64,000 nucleotides of DNA from Halospeciosus flavus (GTDB taxonomy: Archaea > Halobacteriota > Halobacteria > Halobacteriales > Halobacteriaceae), in contig NZ_CP122313.1 in NCBI RefSeq assembly GCF_029814175.1, positions 229,293-293,292 of the forward strand, written 5' to 3'. The notes beneath the pieces were generated by a model. The model saw nothing but the letters and a program-made list of their open reading frames with translations, did not search any database and was not told the origin of the DNA. The position numbers and the translations under genes were made by a program. Positions within the stretch are counted from its first letter, which is position 1, and the number at the start of each line of letters is the position of its first letter. Below are positions 1 to 9,676 of the stretch, one piece after another.

Positions 1-2
1 CG

Positions 3-1976
3 GATCGCCGCCTCCGTGTCCATCGTCAGATCCTCGAGACATTTGATGTCCCACTCACGGATGTTGATGTCGACGACGACTGGGCGTACTTCCAAGCTGA
101 CGTCCCTGCCCCGACACTTGATCTCAGCGTAAGTGACGGGGACTTCCAGCCTGAGGAGTACATCACACTACGAACGACGCTCAACGGCCACGGAGAAGAT
201 GATGTCACCATTCGACAAGATGGGAATGTAGTTGCGACAACAAACGAGGATGGTACAGCATCAGTCAAACTCCCCAGCGAAGAGAGGAAAGTGACGTTTG
301 AGGCTGAGAAAGAGGGAACAACGGACACAACAATTGTAGAAGTAATCGGAATTAGACCCGAACCAACGGTTTCGCTCACCGTGACCCCAAAAGAGCCGAC
401 CGTGAGTGAAGAAGTCACGGTCACCGCACGCGTGAACGGCGAGCAACAGGATGGAGTGACTATCCTTCGGGATGGGAACGAACTCGGCGAGACACGGAAC
501 AACGGAAAGCTCCGATTTAACGCCCCAGATGTCGACGAGATGGTGGTTAGGGGGACTTATGAGGACGCAGAAGATGAGGTGTCAGTGACAGTCGAGAGCC
601 CTGATATTCACATTCCCGTGGATACTGATCTTGACGCGACGACGGTCAAAGAGTATCTTCTCCAGTACCGTGACTGGATCAAAGTTGGCGATACCTACGA
701 TAGCTCGAACGTCCTCCGTGAGGGCGCTGCGGGGGTTCTTGAAGAATGGCACGACCCAACACTTCTCGGCAACCTCAACGCACAAAATGACGGCGTCCAT
801 GGTATCTACTACACACGCGGTTCCGACATCCCTGTCTCCATCGTTGGTGCCGACGAGCGCAAGGGTCTGAGCTTCGACCTTGACTTCGGCGCCGAGCACG
901 ACGACATCTACGAACCACTCTTCTGGTATGGGATTAGCGAGTCTGGAGAATTCCCCCAGGAAGACAAGTACGACCTCAACTACGACCTGCTCCGTGGATG
1001 GACTGACAAGCAGGTTGCGGAGTTCCGGACGAAGATGCGCGCCGAACTGGAAACGTGTATTGACCCACTGTCGCTTGAGGAGTTCGTCGTCCTCGCACAG
1101 TTCCTCATTCTCAACGCGACAACCGGACGCAATGAAGTTGAGGCGGACATGATGTTCGAGCAGCCATCTGAGATAAATGATGACCAGGTCTACGTTCCTG
1201 GGCGCAACTCTGAGCAGCCGACCGACCTTCAAGACGCTACAACGGCCCTTCTCAAGTTCCGAGATGCTCCGTACAACCTCTCTCGAGGTCTGTTCCTCCT
1301 CAAGTCGAACGTTGTCGATCACCAGCGGCTTTCAGAGGCTGTAGAAAGTGTCTCGGAGAACTTGGAGCACTACCTGCTCCAGGCGATGCAGATCGATACT
1401 GCCGATCTATCTAGCGCCTACCAGATCAGCACGACCCGAACGACAGGTTACAGTGTTGACGAGTTGTTCGATCGCGTAAAAGACTACGCGACGACGCTCG
1501 ACAACGTCTCAGCCGACCAGAACGCCGCTCATATCACCGAAACCATCGAGAAGGTCACAACCTACTACGACCAAGATCACGACCAAGAGGACCTCCACGA
1601 TACACTCACGCGACTGCACGATGTCCTCGATGAGCTAGGTGCGAGTAAATTCGAACGGTGGGAAGACGCATGCGAAGAGGTGGCTGATGGTTCGGATATC
1701 GATCTAGGGAGGTTCCGTCAGCGGATGCGGACCTTCGAGGACCTCTCCGAGAAACAAGGCCACAAACTCATCGCGACACTCCACGACTTCGAAGAGAGTT
1801 ATTCATCCGAATCGGAGTGGGACGTCTACGAAGCGATTGCGGAGATGATTGAGGAAGCTGAAGACGTTCAACTCCCTGACGACGTCGGCTTCCGCAATCG
1901 CGTCAGAGACCTCCCAGAGTTCGAAACGTACGAACAGCGACGAAGTAAGATCGAAACGACGCTTGGAGGGCAGTAA
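3..1976 (+). CDS. Ig-like/helical protein of the defence operon, 5' end outside the window
   Basis: The frame is open from the first bases, so the true start lies upstream; about 657 residues are visible. The first ~200 visible residues have an alternating beta-strand pattern with recurring D-G-x-x-V and P-x-V-T-V type turns, like two bacterial Ig-like or adhesin domains. The remaining ~450 residues are mostly helical, acidic and rich in aromatic-helix pairs. No catalytic motif or membrane segment is seen. It ends 2 nt before the next gene on the same strand, so it is probably the first visible gene of the operon that includes the two giant helicases and the PLD nuclease. I do not recognise the family; a structural or sensor role in the defence module is inference from context only. 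Confidence 0.7.
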   Translation, partial: DRRLRVHRQILETFDVPLTDVDVDDDWAYFQADVPAPTLDLSVSDGDFQPEEYITLRTTLNGHGEDDVTIRQDGNVVATTNEDGTASVKLPSEERKVTFEAEKEGTTDTTIVEVIGIRPEPTVSLTVTPKEPTVSEEVTVTARVNGEQQDGVTILRDGNELGETRNNGKLRFNAPDVDEMVVRGTYEDAEDEVSVTVESPDIHIPVDTDLDATTVKEYLLQYRDWIKVGDTYDSSNVLREGAAGVLEEWHDPTLLGNLNAQNDGVHGIYYTRGSDIPVSIVGADERKGLSFDLDFGAEHDDIYEPLFWYGISESGEFPQEDKYDLNYDLLRGWTDKQVAEFRTKMRAELETCIDPLSLEEFVVLAQFLILNATTGRNEVEADMMFEQPSEINDDQVYVPGRNSEQPTDLQDATTALLKFRDAPYNLSRGLFLLKSNVVDHQRLSEAVESVSENLEHYLLQAMQIDTADLSSAYQISTTRTTGYSVDELFDRVKDYATTLDNVSADQNAAHITETIEKVTTYYDQDHDQEDLHDTLTRLHDVLDELGASKFERWEDACEEVADGSDIDLGRFRQRMRTFEDLSEKQGHKLIATLHDFEESYSSESEWDVYEAIAEMIEEAEDVQLPDDVGFRNRVRDLPEFETYEQRRSKIETTLGGQ

Positions 1977-2544
1977 TCATGGCAATACAGACAACGTCAC
2001 TCAAGTCGAAGATTGATAGCCTCGAGCAGAAAGCCGACGAATACGATCGACGCACAAATACGGAGGCCAAGGTCGACCAATCTGCGGAGGATCTGAAGCA
2101 ATTAAACACAGTACTTCGCAAACTCAACCGCTCTCTCAGTGATTTTGAGCGTCAGGCTGGCATCCTCACTGAGGTCTTCGATCAGTCACTCCCGTCGGAA
2201 GCAGTGAGTGCCCGCGATGAAGTACAATCGCTTACTGAGGTCACTCAAGACAACATCCTTGATGTCATCGACGGTAGTGACCGCTCACTGGCAAGTCACG
2301 TTGAGGATGTTCGAGATGCGCGCGAGTCGGTGAATGATGCACGTCGGATCATCGATGATCGACTCAAAGCGATCCAGAACGACAAGCTCGGTGACGCGAG
2401 TACCGCTGAGAGTATTCAGCGGATTGTTGGTGAGGATCCGGATGCGATGAAAACGATCAGTCAGTTTCGGTCGTTCCTCAACTCAATACTCGACCCAGAC
2501 GGGTCGGTCTCGCACCTGAAGTCACAGTGGCAGGGTCTCGAAAA

Positions 2545-2554
2545 GGCGTTCGAC
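2545..2554. repeat. Target-site duplication, left copy (ISH8-type element)
   Basis: GGCGTTCGAC at 2545-2554 is repeated exactly at 3957-3966 on the other side of the insertion sequence. A 10-bp duplication fits the ISH8 group of IS4. Confidence 0.85.
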
Positions 2555-3956
2555 CATTCGTCTTTAGTTAAGACTCACACCTCGGTTGTGTAGCGGTAGC
2601 GAGCGTCTCTTGTAAGATCGGTCGTTGCTTGTGGATCTTCTGTGCGTCCTCGATCAGCCGCTCCAACAGCGGCGGTGGCGAATAACCGAGGTGCTCACCG
2701 AGTTCGTGGAGGATGAGCTGGGCGTGCGACCGGAAGGTCGCCGCCCAGCGTTCCGGGGGAAACACGAGCTCATCATCCGCCTGCTCGGTGACCAGATCCA
2801 ACAGATCACGGCTCACAAGCAGTGACAGCAACGCTGCGTACAGCAAGATCTTCACCACGTGCTCGTTGCTCGTGTCGAACTCGTCCAGGTCGTACTGCGT
2901 CTTCAACTCACGGAACAGCAACTCCACTTCCCACCGACACCGGTAGATCTGCGCTAAATCCGCCGGAAAGAACTCCTCTCGCGACAGATTTGTCACGTAT
3001 AGATGGTAGTCGTCGGCGTCCTCGTCGCGGACGCCGACGACGCGGAACCGCTTCGTATCCAGCGACCGCGTCCCGTTGTACGGCCCGCGCTTGAACTCGA
3101 CTTCGACTTCCACATCGATGTACGTCCGGTCGAGATCGTCGAGCACATCACGGAGTTGCTTGCCCTCAAGGGAATGGCGCGGCCGCGCCATTCCCGTAAT
3201 TCATCCGTAATCACCGGATTCGCGTTCTGTTTCAGCCGGCTCACGAAGGAGCCGCCGTTCTCGTCGATCCGCGCAAACCGTCGGTACTTGAAGTACGCGA
3301 GGTCGAACAATACGAGGCGGTTCTCAAGCCACGACCCTGTCTTGAACAGCGTGCTGTCGTGTGCTTTCTCGTCGGTAACGTCGATCCGTTCAATCGTCTG
3401 TTCAGTGGCATTGTGGAGCAGGTGGAGCTTCGCTCCAGCCTGCTCCTCGTGGCGGGCTTCGAACTGATCAGCGAGAAACTCGTGTAACCGCAACACCGTT
3501 CCATCAGCGATCATTACATCACTGAATCGGTCGATGTCAACGTCAACAGTGTCGGGAACAGCGACCTCGTCGAGACCGTGCTCGACGAGGTCGCGGAAGT
3601 ACTCCGCGAGCGTCGGCGTCAACCGCTGATAGAACCCACCCGGTGAGATCGGCTCGTCAGCTGTGGAGTTGTAGCTGCGTCGAAACCCTGCGAGTGTTCG
3701 GCGTTCGCCTGCGGCGAAGCCGAACACGAATGCCCAGACGAAGACGGGAATCTGGAGCTTGCGGTCGCGTTCGACCACGCCGAGTTCCTCGGCGTGCTCT
3801 TCGAGGAACTCGGAGGGAAACAGTGTAGTGAGCCGACGCATAATCCGTGATGAGGAGGTTTCGTTGTGCACACTCGACACCTCCTCATTCCTTCCGAAAA
3901 GTAGCCTCGATAAGCCGCCACTGTCACGCGGTTCGTCTCCTAACTAAAGACGGATG
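2555..3956 (-). mobile_element. ISH8-type insertion sequence (IS4 family), 1,402 bp
   Basis: The element is bounded by the exact 10-bp direct repeat GGCGTTCGAC. Its termini are inverted repeats: left end CATTCGTCTTTAGTTA, right end (reverse complement) CATCCGTCTTTAGTTA, 15 of 16 identical. It carries one transposase on the minus strand that fills nearly the whole element. Length, ends and transposase type all match the ISH8 group of halobacterial IS4 elements. The transposase frame is broken, so this copy may depend on another copy for movement. It sits inside a coiled-coil gene of the defence operon and is oriented against that operon. Confidence 0.9.
2568..3880 (-). pseudogene. IS4-family (ISH8-type) transposase, frameshifted
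   Basis: DDE transposase of the IS4 family. The N-terminal part contains the first catalytic Asp in VMIADGTVLRL and the second in LVLFDLAYFKYRR; the C-terminal part contains the Y-R-E-K signature in YRCRWEVELLFRELK. The two parts lie in different frames joined near 3163-3170, where the sequence reads as if one G was lost between a Leu and a Glu-Gly codon. Translation could start at 3880 or, more in keeping with the family, at the ATG at 3841. Whether the shift is real or a sequencing indel cannot be decided here. Confidence 0.88.
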
Positions 3957-3966
3957 GGCGTTCGAC
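3957..3966. repeat. Target-site duplication, right copy (ISH8-type element)
   Basis: Second exact copy of GGCGTTCGAC. The interrupted coiled-coil gene continues in frame directly after it. Confidence 0.85.
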
Positions 3967-4153
3967 AACCTCGATACGGACTGGGAGGGGTTCCGTCGAC
4001 GACATGGCCTCAGCAAGGGGACAATCACGGATCTGAAGAAACTCAGTCGTGAGGGAGAGGTCGACCTTGACGAGTTATCGGAGGAGAGCGTTAATGAGAT
4101 GCTGGAGGTCAAAGCACTGCGCTCGACGATTAAGGTGAGTCTCTAGCTGTCCG

Positions 4154-7100
4154 ATGAAGAACCCCGCCAAACGTGCGGAAGCGGCGATGGATGCCTACCG
4201 GAACCACTTCATCGGCACCGGTGGACGAGCGGCACGAAACGTCGCACACCGTTTCGAAGCCACCGATAATGACGAGGATTCCGTCATCGGCTTCCGCGGC
4301 CCGTATTTGCAGGCACTCGATGTGGCAAACTGGAGTACAGAGTCATGGATGTCGTTCAGCAATCGCGTAGGCCTCCATCCACTCGTCAGACTCGCCTTCG
4401 AGGATATCGGGTTTCGGCGCCTCTATGATTTCCAGGAACGGAGTGTTGAGACGATTCTGGACGGACATGATACGGTGATTACAGCCGCAACTGGCCGCGG
4501 GAAGACTGAAGCCTGGCTAATCCCGATTCTGGACTACATCCTCAACGCGAATCAAGGGAAAGTAGCGGAGAGCGATCCCGGTGACGTGAAAGCACTGCTC
4601 ACGTACCCGACGAAAGCGCTTGCCCAAGACCAACTGAAGCGACTAATTCAGTACCTCTATCGAATCAACAAGGAACTTCCAGCAAGTGATCGAATTACGG
4701 TCGGGATATACGATGGTGACACACCGACCAATATGTCGTCGAAAGCAGAGGGATACCTGAATTCGACGTTCAAGTATTTCGAATGCCCTGGCTACAACGA
4801 CTCACTGGAGAAATGCCAGAACTGCGGAAAAGGCGTTCACATTCGGAATACGACACAGAGCTACGAATTAGAACCGGAGAAAAAGCAGTGCGTCGACGAT
4901 GTCCCACTAGATTTCCTTCGACTCACGAAAAGCGAGATTCTCGAGGAAGGGGTTGATATCCTCCTGACGAATCCGGACACGATTAATCTCAAACTCATCA
5001 ATACGAACGCCAGCGACGAGCACGACGCCTTCATCTACGAATCACAATTCCTGGTCTTCGACGAAGTCCACACCTATGATGGGATCTTCGGGACATATAC
5101 CGCAACGCTCACGAAACGAATTCGCGCACTTCGGGCCGAACGCGGCGTTAGTGAGCCGCAAGTTATCGCAAGTAGCGCAACCGTCGAGAACGACGTCGAA
5201 TTGTTCCGGCGAATCAGTGGCGCTAAAGACGTTGCCCACGTCGACGAGAATCCGCGAACGCTCAATCCGCCGGAAGTCACTGATATCAGGCCGGCACTCT
5301 TTGAGGACGAAATTACGGTGGCGCAACTGCGGCGTGCTGTCCGTGGAAAGAACCAATATCCTGACACCCTCGACTCGTTTCAGCCATCGATCGCAGATGC
5401 GGATACAATCGACAACGAGAGTCTAGACGAGTTACTCGGCGATGCGCTCTTTGAGTATCTCACGAGCGATGCTCCCGCCGATTCAACAGTTCAAATCATA
5501 CAGAATCTGCATCAGCAATTGGCTGATGAGCCACGAACTCGCGATACGTTCATCGAAGACATTCAAGCCGAATATGGGTTGACGAAGACTGCTGCGGAGA
5601 CGCTGTTGCAGAACTTCCGTACACTGGGCGAATACTCTGGCCTGCTGGAAAACCGGAGTCATCTGTTCTCCTGGCCACTTGATGGCTTCTACACCTGCGC
5701 TCGGTGTCTGGCCGTCTACCGGTCGCCCCAAGATGAGTGTACAGACTGTGAGTGCGGCGTCGTTACACGTGCAACCTACTGTCGGCGATGTGCTGAAGAA
5801 TCGCTTGTCGCATGGTATTGTCCTGAGTGTGACCAACTTGAGCCGTATACTCCATCCGAAGAAGGAAGCTTCGCATCTCAGGATGAGCAGTACTGTGGCC
5901 GATGCAAGAATGCCAGGGACACCGAAGTTCGACTGTTCCGCGTTACGTTCACACCTCAGTTAGCGTGTGAAGCGTGCGACTCCGTTGAGACTCGGAGCGT
6001 CGTCGAGACATGTTCGTGCGGTGCGCAGATGGCGCGTACGTCTTCCGAGGAATGGGAGTGCACTAATCCACAGTGTCAGCGGACAACACCGGCTAATACC
6101 GGGTGTTCGGCCTGTGGGTCAGATCAACGTACGCTTCGGACTGGAGAAGCCGATATGGAGTGTCCGTCGTGTGGAGTGTCGTACAGTACGACAGAAACAC
6201 CGCTGGAATGCGAGTGTGGACATTCTGTCGCAAACACTCGACTAATTCCGTGGGTCTGTCGTGCACCGAGCTGTTCCAGTCGACACTATTCGTCAACGCC
6301 CCCAGCAGAGTGTAACTGTGGGAGTGCGGACTTCGTTCTGGAGGGGTTATTCGAGGTGTTTGAGAACGACCGCTGTAGTGAATGCGAGACTGCAGTGCGG
6401 CCAGGTGGTTCCTGCTCGTGTGACGATACCGAGATTCACCGGCAAGCAGATGCCTTCCAGTCGTATCAAACGCTCACGGATGATGGCCGAATCGTCCCGG
6501 TTCGGGATGAAAACCACATTCTGAACTGTCGCCACCAGCGACTCGGATATCGCATCGGCGACCGGTATGACGAGCTGGTCCGTAGTCCCAATAACATCGC
6601 CGTTACGACGTCGCAATATCTACTTCGAGAAGTCGCGGACGACGAAGATTACTCGTCTGCGAAGTTGCTCTCCTTCGCTGACTCGCATCGCGACATGAAA
6701 GAGCTCGGTCGTGACTTCAACGAGCCTGAAGTGGAGACATTACTTGATCAAGCGATTATCGAGGCGGTACGTACTCCCGGCGAACACTGGGTGTCACTGG
6801 ACCAAGTGCTGGCTGACTCCATGGACTGCATCGAGACGCTTCATGAGGAACTCAGCCCGTCACGGAGCCTGCAGAATGTCAATTTCGACCTGAAAGATCA
6901 CTTAATCGATCGAGCACGCCGATTCATGGACGCCGACGAGGCTATTACAGATCGTCTCTTCCGGCGAGCAATCCCACATAGCTACAGCCAACGATATAGC
7001 GAACGTGGCGGTTCCCTTCCAAGTGATGGCTTGCTTGACGTTCGCGTGAAACCCGCTGTATTCGCTGAATTGACCGGAGCGCAGCGCGACGTACTTCGAG

Positions 7101-9676
7101 CCATCATCAAGAACGGGAATGGCTGCGCGGCTGATTCCATCGCACACGAAGGCGGCGATCAAGGTCTCGATACCGTAGTCACGTCGCTCATCGAACAAGG
7201 GGTTCTGTCGGAAGACAGTGATGAGTATCTCTCGATTGAGCCATCGGCCCTCGAGCTGACGATCTCGGGCGAAGACGATGATCTACAGTACGTCCCTGAC
7301 TCAGAGAAGATCTTGCCGTCGTGGACAGGGCAGGTCGGACTCCGTTCCAGGGACTCCGTACCGCTTGAAACCACGCTCACAGAACGTGCAGATCCGAGTC
7401 ATCCACGGTTCCATCACCGAGCCTATCGGGCTGAATATTCACAGGCTCGCATCCTGATTTCGAAGGTCTACTTGGGGATGACGGACAAGCGAGAGCGGCG
7501 CGAACTCGAGTACCTCTTCCGCGAAGGCAACTATCCTCACTTCCTCTCTTCCGGACCAACGATGGAACTGGGGGTGGATATCGGTGATCTGGACGCACTC
7601 CTCCTGTATGGTGTCCCGCCAAATATGAATGCGTATCTACAACGCGTCGGTCGAGCAGGGCGGAGTTCCCACTCCTCACTGGTGCATAGCGTTAGTCAGC
7701 GAAATCCGATCGACTATTACTATTATGAGGAGCCGACGGACCTGATTAGTGCAGATCCAAAACCCGTCCCACTCAACGAACACAACGAAGAAGTCCTTCG
7801 TGTCTCGCTGTCCTGGGCGGTGTTTGACTATATCGCAGCGAACTTCGTCGTCCCCTGGGAGATCGAAGGGTGGGGGCCGAATGCGAGAGTCTCAGGGGGT
7901 GATGATTTCTCGCGCCGCACTGAGGATACCGACGATTCCGAGTACGGGAAGCTGACGCATTTGATGATGCTGCCCGTGACCCAACTCGGCCTCGATACTG
8001 ATGTCTCAAAACTCGCAGCACTCGGCACCATCGTCAGTGACAACGAGCGTCGTATTCGGGAACACCTCCGCTCGTTGCTCGACTATCGGTACTGTGCTGA
8101 CTGTAGTGCGAAGTACGGTCGCGATACTGACATCGAAACTTGCCGTGTTGAGGGGTGTACTGGTCGGGTGCTTGACGCACAAACAGAGTTCGGGGACCTC
8201 GTCGATGAGGCAGTCAATTCCTTCCACGAACGCTATCTGAACCAGTATCTATCGTATCGCTCGCGACTGGAGGAAGAACACCAGACGTTGAGTCAGAAGC
8301 GCACGGAAATCCGGCGTGACAAGCGGCGTGCGTCACGTGCGGAGAAAACGCAACTGCAGCAGCGCGAGACCGCAATTGCAGAGCGTATTGAGGCACTCCA
8401 GTCGCATCTCGATACGCTGGAAAAACAATCGTATTCGGACTTCCTCCAGAATGCGCGCTTAAGCAAATTCGCGTTTAACATGCGGAGTGTCTCGAACAAC
8501 GTCGGCCTTACACTCGTTACAGAGAGTGACGGCGACTACGACCGCAGTGAGGTCGGTGGAAGCTACGGTGGTCGAAACGTCCGCATGGCAATCAAGGAGC
8601 TCCACCCGGCCGCTGCCTACCTGGATGACGGAGAGACGTACGCGATTAGCCATCTCCGTACAGACGACTTTGAGTCATCCAACCTTCGTGAGGAGGTGAG
8701 GGAGGCCGATGCCGAACAACTAGGCGAGGAGAAAGTCTGCAGCGCCTGCCAGACAACTCATCCAGTCTCTGCAACAGAGTGTTCGTGCGACCATGATGCG
8801 CCCCTGAAGCGGCGGCGCCTCGTCGCGATGGATTCTGTCGAAGCGCACCGTGACGACCTTTTGATGTGCAAGGGCGGCGACCCAGCACGCTCACTCTACC
8901 AGAAACCGAACGAAGAAGTACAGAATACGTACGCGGAGCAAGAGACGACCGTTCTGGACTTCAGTGCCACCGAGTCATTCCAACTCGTAGATGGCTCAGA
9001 GAACCCCATCGGGTCCCTCGAATACGGTGAGTACTCCGTTCTGACGCATACAGAGAGCTATCGAGCGAAGTACAAAAACGGTGAGATAGATCCACGCCCG
9101 AACCCATTCGAGATCTGTGGAGAGGAGAACTGTACCGGTGTGATCTATCGCGACGACGACGAACTTGCGCAGTGCTCGGCTGATCCCGAACACAGTCCAA
9201 ACCGCCGCGGCGCGGACCCGGAGTACGTGCGGTTGGGCCACTCCTACGAAACCAGCGGTGTACGGGTCTCACTCGACACATTCGAGCAATCGCATACATT
9301 CGTTCACGGCCTGCGTGTTGCACTCCAGTCGCTGGGCGGCGTAAATATTAGAGAGATCAACGAAACAACGGACGACGAATATGTCGACCTACTCGATGCA
9401 CAAGAAGGCGGTGCGAACATCTCAAAACTTCTCGTCGAACGCGAAGACGGCGAGTTCCAAAACTTCCAGCACGCGATGGAGTTAGTCCAAGACCACTTCG
9501 TCTGTGACTGCGAAGACGGGTGCCCACTCTGTCTCTACCAGTACGGCTGTGACGAACACAACCGCCCCCGATCGTTCGCACGCAACGACATCCTCGACCT
9601 GTTCGAAACCGGGCTACCAACGATTGCATCGGCCAATTCGACTACTAACGAACCGACGACATCCACGACAGACTGA
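4154..9676 (+). CDS. Giant DEAD/DEAH-box SF2 helicase with zinc ribbons and MZB/DUF1998-like C-terminus (1)
   Basis: A protein of 1,840 residues. Helicase motifs seen: Walker A TAATGRGKTE at 110-119, motif Ia TYPTKALAQDQ near 150-160, DEVH at 303-306, SAT at 341-343, then, far downstream, motif V (MELGVDIGDLD, about 1136) and motif VI (QRVGRAGRSS, about 1163). Between the two RecA-like lobes, about 510-765, lies an unusual run of CxxC zinc-ribbon pairs. A charged coiled coil follows near 1370-1425, and the end holds a Cys cluster (CDCEDGCPLCLYQYGC, about 1784) typical of the MrfA/DUF1998 (MZB) zinc site. The layout joins features that DISARM divides between DrmA and DrmB, and also recalls DpdJ of Dpd systems. 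Likely an ATP-driven DNA translocase in restriction. It overlaps the next gene by 1 nt. Confidence 0.88.
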   Translation: MKNPAKRAEAAMDAYRNHFIGTGGRAARNVAHRFEATDNDEDSVIGFRGPYLQALDVANWSTESWMSFSNRVGLHPLVRLAFEDIGFRRLYDFQERSVETILDGHDTVITAATGRGKTEAWLIPILDYILNANQGKVAESDPGDVKALLTYPTKALAQDQLKRLIQYLYRINKELPASDRITVGIYDGDTPTNMSSKAEGYLNSTFKYFECPGYNDSLEKCQNCGKGVHIRNTTQSYELEPEKKQCVDDVPLDFLRLTKSEILEEGVDILLTNPDTINLKLINTNASDEHDAFIYESQFLVFDEVHTYDGIFGTYTATLTKRIRALRAERGVSEPQVIASSATVENDVELFRRISGAKDVAHVDENPRTLNPPEVTDIRPALFEDEITVAQLRRAVRGKNQYPDTLDSFQPSIADADTIDNESLDELLGDALFEYLTSDAPADSTVQIIQNLHQQLADEPRTRDTFIEDIQAEYGLTKTAAETLLQNFRTLGEYSGLLENRSHLFSWPLDGFYTCARCLAVYRSPQDECTDCECGVVTRATYCRRCAEESLVAWYCPECDQLEPYTPSEEGSFASQDEQYCGRCKNARDTEVRLFRVTFTPQLACEACDSVETRSVVETCSCGAQMARTSSEEWECTNPQCQRTTPANTGCSACGSDQRTLRTGEADMECPSCGVSYSTTETPLECECGHSVANTRLIPWVCRAPSCSSRHYSSTPPAECNCGSADFVLEGLFEVFENDRCSECETAVRPGGSCSCDDTEIHRQADAFQSYQTLTDDGRIVPVRDENHILNCRHQRLGYRIGDRYDELVRSPNNIAVTTSQYLLREVADDEDYSSAKLLSFADSHRDMKELGRDFNEPEVETLLDQAIIEAVRTPGEHWVSLDQVLADSMDCIETLHEELSPSRSLQNVNFDLKDHLIDRARRFMDADEAITDRLFRRAIPHSYSQRYSERGGSLPSDGLLDVRVKPAVFAELTGAQRDVLRAIIKNGNGCAADSIAHEGGDQGLDTVVTSLIEQGVLSEDSDEYLSIEPSALELTISGEDDDLQYVPDSEKILPSWTGQVGLRSRDSVPLETTLTERADPSHPRFHHRAYRAEYSQARILISKVYLGMTDKRERRELEYLFREGNYPHFLSSGPTMELGVDIGDLDALLLYGVPPNMNAYLQRVGRAGRSSHSSLVHSVSQRNPIDYYYYEEPTDLISADPKPVPLNEHNEEVLRVSLSWAVFDYIAANFVVPWEIEGWGPNARVSGGDDFSRRTEDTDDSEYGKLTHLMMLPVTQLGLDTDVSKLAALGTIVSDNERRIREHLRSLLDYRYCADCSAKYGRDTDIETCRVEGCTGRVLDAQTEFGDLVDEAVNSFHERYLNQYLSYRSRLEEEHQTLSQKRTEIRRDKRRASRAEKTQLQQRETAIAERIEALQSHLDTLEKQSYSDFLQNARLSKFAFNMRSVSNNVGLTLVTESDGDYDRSEVGGSYGGRNVRMAIKELHPAAAYLDDGETYAISHLRTDDFESSNLREEVREADAEQLGEEKVCSACQTTHPVSATECSCDHDAPLKRRRLVAMDSVEAHRDDLLMCKGGDPARSLYQKPNEEVQNTYAEQETTVLDFSATESFQLVDGSENPIGSLEYGEYSVLTHTESYRAKYKNGEIDPRPNPFEICGEENCTGVIYRDDDELAQCSADPEHSPNRRGADPEYVRLGHSYETSGVRVSLDTFEQSHTFVHGLRVALQSLGGVNIREINETTDDEYVDLLDAQEGGANISKLLVEREDGEFQNFQHAMELVQDHFVCDCEDGCPLCLYQYGCDEHNRPRSFARNDILDLFETGLPTIASANSTTNEPTTSTTD

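Larger units (their letters stand above)
1979..4146 (+). pseudogene. Coiled-coil protein gene split by an ISH8-type insertion
   Basis: The reading frame from ATG 1979 runs to 2554, where an insertion sequence begins, and resumes in the same frame at 3967 to a TAG at 4144-4146. Removing the element and one copy of the 10-bp duplication restores a continuous 251-residue protein. The first 192 residues are heptad-like and charged (probable coiled coil); the last 59 form a short acidic helical end. Spacing is 2 nt after the upstream gene and 7 nt before the first helicase, so it belonged to that operon. Function is unknown. In this copy the protein is truncated, and the insertion may also weaken transcription of the downstream helicases. 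Confidence 0.85.
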
